A DNA stretch of 40,533 nt. It comes from Phycisphaerae bacterium. GTDB lineage: Bacteria; Planctomycetota; Phycisphaerae; UBA1845; JAFGLZ01. A program made the translations under genes and the position numbers. Of the stretch, positions 26,025 to 33,806 are shown one piece after another. The stretch is from the NCBI GenBank assembly GCA_016927755.1, contig JAFGLZ010000006.1, positions 1 to 40,533 of the forward strand. The letters are read 5' to 3'. The notes beneath the pieces are model-generated. The model did not search any database. It saw only the letters and a program-made list of their open reading frames with translations, and had not been told where the DNA came from. Every line of letters starts with the position of its first letter. Positions within the stretch are counted from its first letter, which is position 1.

Positions 26025-28440
26025 GTCCAAGACCCCATCCCAGACCGAGAGCCCCTGGCCGATGCGATTGGAGCATCTGGCCCTGATACTCGTGCTCGTG
26101 ACGATCTGCGGGCGAGCGACGTTGCAGGAACGGTCGGAGTCCGAGCAGTTGAGCGTCGTCAACCGCCTGCAGGGCGGGCCCGTCCAGATCGGTGGCGCCG
26201 GACCGGCGACGTCGCTCGTCCTCAACGGGCTCATCCTCGCGGCGACGGGGTGTTGCGCGATGGCCGCCGCCGTTCGCGGCGGTTGGCATCGTCGCTACAG
26301 AGGTCTCCTGCCGGTCCTGATGCTGCTGACGCTCGCGGCGGCGGCGTCCATGACCCGCGCCAGCAATCTGCGACTGGCCCTCAACGAGTCGATCAATCGT
26401 CTGTGCGCGGTCCTGGTCCTGATCGTCATCGTGCAGACCGTGCGGCGTTGGTGGCAGGTTCGATGGATCCTGGCGGCGATCGGCGCCACCGCGGTGAGCT
26501 TCGCCGCCTTCGGCATTACCCAGGTCTTCGAGCTGGAGGATACCCTTCAGTGGATTCAGCAGCAGAAGGACGAGGCCGTTCAGTCCGGGCGGATCCAGGC
26601 GGACGATCCGATGCTGCAGCTCCTTGAGCGCAGGGCCCTGGCCGGGGAGGTCAGCGGGTTCTTCTCCCACAGCAACATCGCCGGAAGCTATCTCATGGCG
26701 TGCTGCCTGGCCACGGTCGCGCTGGGGCTGTCGCGCTTCAGGGCGCAGCGCAAGCCCATGCGAAGGGTCTTCGGCGTCATTGCGCTGATCGCGGCAGGCG
26801 TAATGGCCGTTGTCGTCTGGCTGAGCGGCAGCCGCGGCGCGATCCTGGCCGGCGCCCTGTGTGGATTCGGCTGGGGGGCGTTGTGGCTGTTGGGACGTCT
26901 GTGGCCCCGGATGCGAGCCGCGGCCGCTCGGCGATGGCGACTCGTGCTCGGCGCCGGTTGGCTGGCCGCGATCGGTCTGATCGTGGCGGTCGTGCTCTAC
27001 GGTCTGGTTCGGGGCGGGTTGCCCCGCGGGTCGCTGGGGTTCCGGTGGCAGTACTGGACCGGCGCCGCCCGCATCGTCGCGTCCCATCCGATTCTCGGCG
27101 TCGGGGCGGGCAACTTCGATCGGCATTACCTTCGCTACAAACCCGCCGAAGCGCCCGAAGAGGTCAGGGACCCGCACAACTACCTCGTTTCGGTCGTCAC
27201 GGAATGGGGTGCGCTCGGCCTGGCGGGCACGGTACTGCTCCTGGTCGTGATCTCCGTCGCCTTGGTGGCGCCCCCCGGATCGCGGCAGGAGTCCGGAGGG
27301 CCGCGGATCACCGACAGATCGCCGAGTCCCGGCGTCGTCGTTCTATGGGGCCTGCCCGTCCTGATCGGCGTGTTGATCGCTCGGTCCATCGCGGGCCCGC
27401 CTCAACTGTGGGTGATCTGGGCCCTCGCGCCGTCCATGATCTGGGCGATTGCCTACATGGGCCTGTCGCTCGATTCCGACCAGCCCACGCGCTTCGAGGA
27501 CGACGCCCTGGTGATCTCCGGCGGTCTCGCCGCGGCGCTGCTTGCCGTCATGCTGCACAACATGATTTCGTTCTCGATGATCTATCCCGGAACGGCTTGT
27601 ACGTTCTTCGCGCTGGCGGGCGTGGCAATGAGCGTTCGTCGGCTTTCGGCCCCCTCCACCCGTCCGGACGAGGCGGCTCCCAAGCCGATGAAGCAGGACG
27701 CCTCGTCGAGATCCCTGAAGTCCAAGGCGGGCCTGATCTCCTCGGTCGTCCTGGTCGCGGCGGTCATGTACTGGCCGGTCGTGCTTCCGCCCGTGATCTC
27801 CGCCACGAGTTGGTTGCAGCGCGCCCGCGAGTCCGAGATCCCGCGGGACACGCTGGCGTCCTACGAGGAGGCGACGCGGGCGGATCCGATCGACCCCGTC
27901 GCCCCCGCGGAGTTGGCGAGTTGGGCGGTCGCGGAACTGCAGCGAGCGCGCACGGACGATCTCGATCTTGCCGAGGTGGCCGTCGCCGCCGCGCTGAAGG
28001 CCGTGAACAGGGACGCCGAGGACAATCGCAATTACCGGACCCTCGCCGGCGCCCTGGCGATGCGGTACACGGTCAAGCACGATCCGAACGACGTGGACCT
28101 CGCGGTCATGGCGACGGACGAGGCCGTGCGCCGCTATCCCGAGCTGCCCTCCTTGCGGATCGACTATGCGGAAGTGCTGGTTCTCAAGGCGATGGCGCAC
28201 CGCGATCGCAAGCTGCTGGACGAGGCCGTCGCTCAGTTGGACACGGCCCTGAGGTTGGACGACCGTCGCTTGCCGAGGGAGGTCCGCCGGTTCACCCGTG
28301 AGCGTCGGGAGGCGATCGCGCGGCGGATGCGAGAGCTTCAGAGCATGGAGCTGCCGACGTCGCTCCCCAGCAGTGGGCCGGGACATGGCCTTCGTCACGT
28401 TCCCGGGGAGGCCATTCGAAAGCCGCCGTCCAATCCCTGA
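26014..28440 (+). CDS. O-antigen ligase/polymerase with TPR-like tail
   Basis: The 808-residue protein has about twelve hydrophobic segments in residues 20-530 and the Wzy_C/O-antigen ligase signature: FFSHSNIAGSYL near 218, LSGSRGAILAG near 270, and HPILGVGAGNFDRHYLRYKP followed by DPHNYLVSVVTEWGALGLAG. Residues about 590-790 form a helical TPR-like tail (ASYEEATRADPID, LAEVAVAAALKAVNRD, LLDEAVAQLDTALRLDD). Wzy-type proteins join lipid-linked repeat units and WaaL-type proteins attach the polymer to lipid A; the sequence does not separate these roles. The ATG lies inside the end of the WecA-type gene (11-base overlap). It converges with the minus-strand REC-GGDEF-HD-GYP gene. Confidence 0.88.
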   Translation: MTRKSKTPSQTESPWPMRLEHLALILVLVTICGRATLQERSESEQLSVVNRLQGGPVQIGGAGPATSLVLNGLILAATGCCAMAAAVRGGWHRRYRGLLPVLMLLTLAAAASMTRASNLRLALNESINRLCAVLVLIVIVQTVRRWWQVRWILAAIGATAVSFAAFGITQVFELEDTLQWIQQQKDEAVQSGRIQADDPMLQLLERRALAGEVSGFFSHSNIAGSYLMACCLATVALGLSRFRAQRKPMRRVFGVIALIAAGVMAVVVWLSGSRGAILAGALCGFGWGALWLLGRLWPRMRAAAARRWRLVLGAGWLAAIGLIVAVVLYGLVRGGLPRGSLGFRWQYWTGAARIVASHPILGVGAGNFDRHYLRYKPAEAPEEVRDPHNYLVSVVTEWGALGLAGTVLLLVVISVALVAPPGSRQESGGPRITDRSPSPGVVVLWGLPVLIGVLIARSIAGPPQLWVIWALAPSMIWAIAYMGLSLDSDQPTRFEDDALVISGGLAAALLAVMLHNMISFSMIYPGTACTFFALAGVAMSVRRLSAPSTRPDEAAPKPMKQDASSRSLKSKAGLISSVVLVAAVMYWPVVLPPVISATSWLQRARESEIPRDTLASYEEATRADPIDPVAPAELASWAVAELQRARTDDLDLAEVAVAAALKAVNRDAEDNRNYRTLAGALAMRYTVKHDPNDVDLAVMATDEAVRRYPELPSLRIDYAEVLVLKAMAHRDRKLLDEAVAQLDTALRLDDRRLPREVRRFTRERREAIARRMRELQSMELPTSLPSSGPGHGLRHVPGEAIRKPPSNP

Positions 28441-28516
28441 GCCGCTTCATGCCGGGACGAGAGCGACCTTGCTCGGTGAGAGGGTTCGGCCGTGCGCGGG
28501 GAGCTTTCGGCGCGGC

Positions 28517-30148
28517 TCAATCCTTCATCATGGCCGCGAGCACGGGGGGCATGCCGCTCTTGAGGGCCTCGCGGCTGGAATCGATGTACTCCAGGATCCC
28601 GGCCTCCTGCTCCTCCAGGCAGCTCGCCAGGGCCTCGACCACCTTGGGATCGAATTGCGTGCCCGAGTGTGTGCGTATCTCCTTTAGCGCCTCGCCCACG
28701 CTTCGCGACGGGCGGAACACGCGATCCGCGGTGAGGGCGTCGAAGGTCTCGGCCACCATCAGGATGCGGGCCCCAATCGGGATCTGATTGCCGGCAAGGC
28801 CCATCGGGTAGCCCGATCCGTCGAAGTTCTCGTGCTGATGCCGGATCATGGGCAGCTCGGCCTGCAGAATCCTCATGTGGTCGACGATGTTCGCGCTGAG
28901 CTGAGGCACCGACCGCAAGATGCTTCGTTCTTCCTCCGTGAGCGGGCCCGGTTTCATCAGCACGCTGTCCGGCACGCCGATCTTGCCGATGTCGTGCAGC
29001 ATGGCCGCCAGACGAACGCTCCGCGTCAGGGCGGGGCTGAGCCCCATCCGCCGGGCGATTTGTTCCGCGAAAAACGTGACGTTTTGCGAGTGTCGCGCGG
29101 TGTACTTGTCTCGCGCTTCCAAGGCTTGCACCAACGCCCAGATGCTCTGAACGTAAGCCTCCTTGGCCTGCACGCTCAGCGAGGCCACCTGCCGCCGCAA
29201 CTGCTCCACCTCGACGGGATCGTGGGCGCCGGTCTCCACGAGGCCGGGCAACTGCGCGCAACTGACGATGCGATTGCGTCCCGTTCGCTTGGCGGCGTAC
29301 AGGGCTTGATCCGTCAGGCCGACCAGCGCGCTGGCCGTGTCCACGTGCGAGTCTTCGTCGCTGGCCACGCCGAAGGACGCCGTGATCCGATTCCCGTGCA
29401 TCTCCTCCGGGCACTCGATGTCCGCGATCCGCTGCCGGAGCCGGTCGGCCAACTCCTCCGCCTGGGCGAGCGTGGCCTCCGGGGCGACGATGGCGAACTC
29501 CTCGCCCCCGTACCGGGCGACCGTGTCCGAGTCACGGACCGAGTCGTTGAGGGCCTGCCCGACCTGCCGGAGCACCATGTCCCCGATCTGGTGCCCGTAG
29601 ATGTCGTTGACGGCCTTGAACAGGTCCAGGTCGAGCAGGATCAGGCTGAGCCGGCTGCCGTAGCGCCGGCTTCGCGCGAACTCGCTGTCGATGACGTTGA
29701 GGAAGTGTCTGTGGTTGTACAGCCCGGTCAGGCCGTCGGTGATGGCCGTCCGCTTCAGTCCCGCTTGCAGGTTCCACATGCGGATGCCGACGCGGACGCG
29801 GCTGAGGAGCTCGTCGAAGGGGCGGTCCCTGCCCACCAGGTCGTCGCCCCCGGCCGCAAGGACCCTGGCACAGGCCTGGCTCGTGTACTCCTCGGCCAGC
29901 AGGATGACGTACGAGTCTGCGGTGATCGGATCGGCCTGCAGGAGGCAGCAGATCTCCGTTCCGTCGAGGTCGCCGACGTTCCAGTCGCACAGGATGACCC
30001 GCGGCGGGTCGCTGCGGGCCAACTCGATGCCGTCGGGCCCCGTCTTGGCCACGCGGATCTCGTACCCCTCGCGACCCAGACGATCGACCAGGGCGTCACA
30101 TAGGGTGCTCGGCTCGGCAATGATGCACAGATCGACAGGTTCAGCCAT
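28517..30148 (-). CDS. response regulator with GGDEF and HD-GYP domains
   Basis: The 543-residue cytoplasmic signalling protein has a REC domain (about 5-125, phospho-acceptor Asp55 in VILCDWN), a GGDEF diguanylate cyclase domain (about 132-300), and an HD-GYP phosphodiesterase domain (about 330-520). The cyclase site reads RYGGEEF (212-218), with an intact RDSD inhibitory I-site at 205-208. The phosphodiesterase has HDIGK (385-389) and HENFDGSGYP (439-448). Both catalytic centres look complete, so the protein could make and degrade cyclic-di-GMP under control of phosphorylation and I-site feedback. No histidine kinase gene adjoins it. Cyclic-di-GMP commonly controls polysaccharide synthesis, which fits the neighbouring genes but is not proof of a link. 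The start ATG is at 30148. Confidence 0.95.
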   Translation of the reverse strand: MAEPVDLCIIAEPSTLCDALVDRLGREGYEIRVAKTGPDGIELARSDPPRVILCDWNVGDLDGTEICCLLQADPITADSYVILLAEEYTSQACARVLAAGGDDLVGRDRPFDELLSRVRVGIRMWNLQAGLKRTAITDGLTGLYNHRHFLNVIDSEFARSRRYGSRLSLILLDLDLFKAVNDIYGHQIGDMVLRQVGQALNDSVRDSDTVARYGGEEFAIVAPEATLAQAEELADRLRQRIADIECPEEMHGNRITASFGVASDEDSHVDTASALVGLTDQALYAAKRTGRNRIVSCAQLPGLVETGAHDPVEVEQLRRQVASLSVQAKEAYVQSIWALVQALEARDKYTARHSQNVTFFAEQIARRMGLSPALTRSVRLAAMLHDIGKIGVPDSVLMKPGPLTEEERSILRSVPQLSANIVDHMRILQAELPMIRHQHENFDGSGYPMGLAGNQIPIGARILMVAETFDALTADRVFRPSRSVGEALKEIRTHSGTQFDPKVVEALASCLEEQEAGILEYIDSSREALKSGMPPVLAAMMKD

Positions 30149-30330
30149 ACCCCTCTTTCCTTGGTGATTCTCGGACCTTCCACAGGGGCCTTAAGACATC
30201 CTTGTCGACACCTAAAGTCTCAGAAGAGTTCATCGGACCTGGAAGGGGGCAAGGTTAGCTTCAAAGGCATCCAGAACGTCAAAGTCCGTCAGGCCGACCG
30301 CTCTGGGACTCGCGAATTGGCAGAATCGAG
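30149..30330. other. upstream region without genes
   Basis: The stretch from 30149 to 30534 between the REC-GGDEF-HD-GYP gene and the tRNA holds no gene. In this left half I see no convincing reading frame, terminator or repeat. Confidence 0.4.
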
Positions 30331-30359
30331 TTGAAGACCGATCGCCCCGGCCGTATAAA
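30331..30359 (+). promoter_or_regulatory. sigma70-like promoter upstream of tRNA-Met
   Basis: TTGAAG (30331-30336) and TATAAA (30354-30359) are exactly 17 bases apart. This is the best housekeeping-type promoter seen in the window. A start near 30366 would give a 169-base leader before the tRNA; that leader contains the hairpin GGCCCG/CGGGCC (30508-30528). Confidence 0.7.
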
Positions 30360-30534
30360 GTAGAGAGGACCGGGGCTTATCGGTCGCTCGGCCGGTCGAG
30401 GCCTCGGGGCGGGCAAGCGGGCCGACGCTCCGTATTCATTCGGCCGGTAGGGCTTGCGGATCGGCCTGTGTGTGTCGGAGACTCCGAATTGCCGGCTCTC
30501 AGGAGGTGGCCCGTCGAGCATACGGGCCGAGCTC

Positions 30535-30607
30535 GGGCCCGTAGCTCAGCGGTTAGAGCAGTCGGCTCATAACCGATCGGTCGTAGGTTCGAATCCTACC
30601 GGGCCCA
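30535..30607 (+). tRNA. tRNA-Met (CAT)
   Basis: The sequence folds as a standard 73-base cloverleaf. Acceptor GGGCCCG pairs with CGGGCCC; the D stem is GCTC/GAGC; the anticodon stem GTCGG/CCGAT surrounds the loop CTCATAA, with the anticodon CAT at 30568-30570; the T stem is GTAGG/CCTAC with loop TTCGAAT. The discriminator is A and the gene does not encode the terminal CCA (TGG follows). The G1-C72 pair and the overall body suggest the elongator. A tRNA-Ile2 whose C34 would be lysidine-modified cannot be excluded by eye. Confidence 0.92.
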
Positions 30608-30645
30608 TGGACGTGGCGATCACGGGCTACTGCCGGAGGCCCACT

Positions 30646-30662
30646 GCCGCTCGGACAGCGGC
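30646..30662 (+). terminator. hairpin after tRNA-Met
   Basis: GCCGCT (30646-30651) and AGCGGC (30657-30662) form a perfect 6-bp stem with loop CGGAC about 40 bases after the tRNA. No T tract follows, so it may be only a processing or pausing hairpin. Confidence 0.3.
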
Positions 30663-30731
30663 TGGAGCCTCGCAAGGCGACGGACCTCCGTGAGGGTGGC
30701 CCCCGTCCGGGAGCCGCGTATCGGGATCACC

Positions 30732-30995
30732 ATGTTGGCCAGTGTTGCCGCCGCCGGTGAAGCCGTCATCCTGATCCTGATCGTGTTGCTCCTTGTGGTG
30801 CTGCTGGGCGTCGTCATGCTGGCATACAGACGCCGGATCCTCACGCGGCGGCCGCGGGAGACGCCCGGGTTCACGTTGGCCGACGTCCGGCGGATGCACC
30901 AGGAGGGGCAGCTATCGGACGAGGAGTACGAGAGCATGCGACGCTCCGTCTTGGGGTTGGGTTCCCAGGCCAACGACGGCGCCGGCGGGATCTAG
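30732..30995 (+). CDS. small membrane protein with SHOCT-like tail
   Basis: An 87-residue protein with one strongly hydrophobic segment (about residues 9-31, AVILILIVLLLVVLLGVVML), a basic stop-transfer stretch (AYRRRILTRRPR), and a short C-terminal motif DVRRMHQEGQLSDEEYESM. That motif resembles the SHOCT oligomerisation motif. A GTG at 30690 would lengthen it by 14 residues; ATG 30732 with GGGATC upstream is preferred. It lies between the tRNA and clpX on the same strand. Function unknown. Confidence 0.65.
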   Translation: MLASVAAAGEAVILILIVLLLVVLLGVVMLAYRRRILTRRPRETPGFTLADVRRMHQEGQLSDEEYESMRRSVLGLGSQANDGAGGI

Positions 30996-31109
30996 GACCC
31001 GCCGCGGTTCTCGCTCCGTGGGAGACATGGAGAAGCTCGGTTTCTTGCTGAAGCGGGCTATCGGACCTACCGATACGTTCTATGCAACGGATTGCCCGCC
31101 TCGTATGAT

Positions 31110-31132
31110 ATCACGGTCGATGACCGAGTGAT
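31110..31132 (+). promoter_or_regulatory. hairpin in the clpX leader
   Basis: ATCACGGTC (31110-31118) pairs with GACC and GTGAT (31122-31132, with a two-base GA bulge). The stem ends two bases before the AGAAGGA ribosome site (31134-31140) of clpX. It may be an operator or an RNA structure affecting translation. It is not the CIRCE element. Confidence 0.4.
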
Positions 31133-31147
31133 CAGAAGGATGTTTGA

Positions 31148-32449
31148 ATGCCAACGGATGGTCGAAGCGGTTCGTCGGGGGGCAAGCGGGGTCGTCGCGG
31201 AAGCGTATGTAGCTTCTGCGGGAAGAGCCACCGCGACACCGGGCCGATGGTCGAAGGGCCCGGCGACGTGTTTATCTGCGCTTCGTGCGTGGATCTCTGC
31301 CACAACATCATCAAGCAGGAGCGGCGAAAGGTCAGTGCCACTCAACCCCTGTTCGGCACCATCCCGACCCCTCGACAGATCAAGGAATACCTCGATCAGT
31401 ACGTCATCGCCCAGGTCGACGCCAAGAAGGTCCTGGCCGTGGCGGTCCACAACCACTACAAGCGGCTGACCCACGCGGACACCGCCGGAGACGATGACGT
31501 CGAGATCGAGAAGTCCAACGTCCTGCTCATCGGCCCGACGGGCGTGGGCAAGACCTATCTCGCCAGGACCCTGGCGACCTTCCTGAACGTGCCGTTCGCC
31601 ATCGCGGACGCCACGACGCTGACCGAGGCGGGCTACGTCGGCGAGGACGTCGAGAACGTCCTGCTCAGGCTCCTGCAGGCCGCCGACTATGACCTCGAGG
31701 CCGCCCAGCGAGGCATCATCTACATTGACGAGATCGACAAGATCGGGCGAACCACGCAGAACGTCAGCATCACGCGCGACGTCAGCGGCGAGGGCGTCCA
31801 GCAGGCGCTGCTCAAGATGCTCGAGGGCACCATCGCCAACATCCCGCCGCAGGGCGGACGCAAGCATCCCGAGCAGCAGTACATCCAGATGGACACCAGC
31901 CAGATCCTGTTCGTCTGCGGCGGGACCTTCACCGGACTGGTCGACATCATCAAACGTCGACTGGGCCAGAAGAACATCGGCTTCACCAGCGAGTCGGAAC
32001 AGGCGACGGACATCCACACGGCCGAGACGCTCGAGATCCTTCAACAGGTCAGCCCGGACGACCTCGTCAAGTTCGGTATGATCCCAGAGCTGATCGGCCG
32101 CTTGCCGGTCACGACGGTCCTGGGTCCGTTGGACCAGGACGCCCTCGTGCAGATCCTCACCGAGCCGCGGAACGCCCTGGTCAAGCAGTACCAGCGGTTC
32201 TTCGAGTTCGAGGACTGCTCGCTGGAGTTCTCGGAGGAGTCGCTTCGGGAGATCGCCGAGAAGGCCTTGGAGCGCGACGTCGGCGCCCGGGCACTGCGGG
32301 CCATCATCGAAGAGCTGATGACCGACGTGATGTTCGAGCTGCCCGAGCACCACGGACGCGGCAAGTACGTCGTGACGGGGGCCGTGGCCAGACGCGAGGA
32401 ACAACTCTTCGACTCCGTTGACGAGGAACGTCAGAAGGAATCCGCCTGA
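31148..32449 (+). CDS. clpX: ClpX, ATP-dependent unfoldase subunit of Clp protease
   Basis: ClpX forms a hexameric AAA+ ring that unfolds tagged proteins and threads them into ClpP. The 433-residue protein has the N-terminal zinc-binding domain (CSFC 21-24 and CASC 44-47) and Walker A GPTGVGKT (129-136). The pore loop is GYVG (162-165), Walker B is IIYIDEID (190-197), and [18 protein letters not shown] follows. The IGF tripeptide (277-279) that docks to ClpP is present. Usual length is about 420. A good AAGGA site precedes the ATG, with the hairpin at 31110-31132 just upstream. Neither clpP nor tig is adjacent, unlike the common tig-clpP-clpX order, so ClpP must be encoded elsewhere. The identification is firm. 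Confidence 0.98.
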   Translation: MPTDGRSGSSGGKRGRRGSVCSFCGKSHRDTGPMVEGPGDVFICASCVDLCHNIIKQERRKVSATQPLFGTIPTPRQIKEYLDQYVIAQVDAKKVLAVAVHNHYKRLTHADTAGDDDVEIEKSNVLLIGPTGVGKTYLARTLATFLNVPFAIADATTLTEAGYVGEDVENVLLRLLQAADYDLEAAQRGIIYIDEIDKIGRTTQNVSITRDVSGEGVQQALLKMLEGTIANIPPQGGRKHPEQQYIQMDTSQILFVCGGTFTGLVDIIKRRLGQKNIGFTSESEQATDIHTAETLEILQQVSPDDLVKFGMIPELIGRLPVTTVLGPLDQDALVQILTEPRNALVKQYQRFFEFEDCSLEFSEESLREIAEKALERDVGARALRAIIEELMTDVMFELPEHHGRGKYVVTGAVARREEQLFDSVDEERQKESA

Positions 32450-32700
32450 TCGACGGCGACGTGCGAAACGCCTTCGCCTTCAGACACAAACCGCAAGTCC
32501 GCGATGTGCGCGGGGATCTTACCGGACCACCCCATGAGCCACCGGGGAGCATCCCCTAAGCGGGCATGGCCCCAAGCCTCACCTTTCTCCTGAAGTGAGC
32601 CGGTTTCCTATCCGATACCACACATGAAGTGCCGATTGTCCGTATTGCACGGCATGCCAGGGCGAGACCCCTGGTCGTGCGAAGTCACGGGGGACCTCTC

Positions 32701-32883
32701 ATGCTCGTCACGCTCCTCTGCCCGAATCTCAGATGCAGGCGCGTCCTGCAGGTTCCTGACACCACGCGCGGCCATCGAGTCCGCTGCGGGCACTGCGGCC
32801 AGATCCTCACGGTGCCGACCAAGCAGCAGCAGAAAGCAAAGGCGTCGAAGGACCCCAGAACGACGCAGACGCCCTCTGCCTGA
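32701..32883 (+). CDS. mini zinc-ribbon protein
   Basis: A 60-residue protein in which two cysteine pairs form a zinc ribbon: CPNLRC (Cys7, Cys12) and CGHC (Cys29, Cys32), with HRVRCGHCGQILTVP between and after. The lysine-rich tail (KQQQKAKASK) could bind nucleic acid. Similar short ribbon proteins and prefixes are common in planctomycetes but have no known role. ATG at 32701 is chosen because GGGGGAC precedes it and the metal motif starts at once; the in-frame ATG at 32629 gives an arginine-rich extension that looks non-coding. Confidence 0.6.
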   Translation: MLVTLLCPNLRCRRVLQVPDTTRGHRVRCGHCGQILTVPTKQQQKAKASKDPRTTQTPSA

Positions 32884-33067
32884 TCCGACCGCCCATCCCG
32901 ACCGGGCGAGCCCTCCACGCCTGCCGGGCTCGCACCCCGCCTCTCCGTGATGATTGAATTGATGACCCATGCCGCCTAGGCTATTGCCGCGTGGCGCGAA
33001 CGACCACGGCCTGCGCCGTCGTTCGGATCGCCTTACCTGAATCCGCGGCGTTCAATCGGAGAAACGC

Positions 33068-33721
33068 GTGGCTGCAACCATTCTGGTGTGTGCGATCGCA
33101 CTGACGACGGCGGTCACGATCGTGACCAACTACCGCGACGCGAAAACGCTTCACTACGTCGCCAAGCCGCTGACCACCATTCTCATCATCGTCCTTGCCG
33201 CCGTGGGACGCGACGTGGGCGGGCTCTACCAACTCCTGATCATCGCCGGGCTCGTCTTCAGCCTCGCCGGCGACGTCTTCCTCATGCTGCCCGAAAAGCC
33301 CCGCGGCTTCTTCATGCCCGGCCTGGTCGTGTTCCTGATCGCGCACCTCTTCTACATCGTGGCCTTCTGCCTCGGAGGCGGCTGGTCGAACAGGGACGTG
33401 CTGGTGGCCCTGCCTTTCGTCGCGTTCGGCATCGGCACGGCCGCGTACCTCTGGCCCAAGCTCGGCCCGATGAAGATACCGGTGGCCTTCTACATCACGG
33501 TCATCCTGGTGATGGGGTGGCGATCCGGCGTGAGGATCTACGCCGTCGACGTCCCGACCCCGGGCGCGACGATCGCCTTCGTCGGCGCGATCCTGTTCAT
33601 TTTGTCCGATCTGATTCTGGCCCTGAACCGCTTCGTCCGTCCCTTCGCCTCGGCGCGCGCGACGAACCTTACCTCCTACTTCGCCGGACAGGCGTGCATC
33701 GCGCTGTCGCTGCATATGTGA
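33068..33721 (+). CDS. YhhN-family membrane protein (lysoplasmalogenase-like)
   Basis: The 217-residue protein has about seven or eight hydrophobic segments and the YhhN/TMEM86 pattern: HYVAKPLTTILIIVLAA near 28-44, LVFSLAGDVFLMLP near 65-78, and FFMPGLVVFLIAHLFYIVAF near 84-103. It then continues with GATIAFVGAILFILSDLILA. TMEM86 members hydrolyse lysoplasmalogens; bacterial YhhN function is less certain and this assignment is by family only. The start is GTG at 33068, preceded by CGGAGA. Acidic residues in the conserved GD and SD positions are kept. Confidence 0.85.
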   Translation: MAATILVCAIALTTAVTIVTNYRDAKTLHYVAKPLTTILIIVLAAVGRDVGGLYQLLIIAGLVFSLAGDVFLMLPEKPRGFFMPGLVVFLIAHLFYIVAFCLGGGWSNRDVLVALPFVAFGIGTAAYLWPKLGPMKIPVAFYITVILVMGWRSGVRIYAVDVPTPGATIAFVGAILFILSDLILALNRFVRPFASARATNLTSYFAGQACIALSLHM

Positions 33722-33806
33722 GTGATCCCTGCCGAAAGCCCCCGGCCGCGATCGGCGCGCGTCGCTTCCCCCAGAGAGGTGGTCTTCATCCTCCTCCGCA
33801 GACAAC

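Noticed and set aside
30366..30534. 4.5S/SRP RNA or other known structured RNA in the tRNA leader
   Set aside because: The conserved SRP loop sequences are absent and only one short hairpin is seen.
31110..31132. CIRCE operator upstream of clpX
   Set aside because: The arms and spacer do not match TTAGCACTC-N9-GAGTGCTAA.
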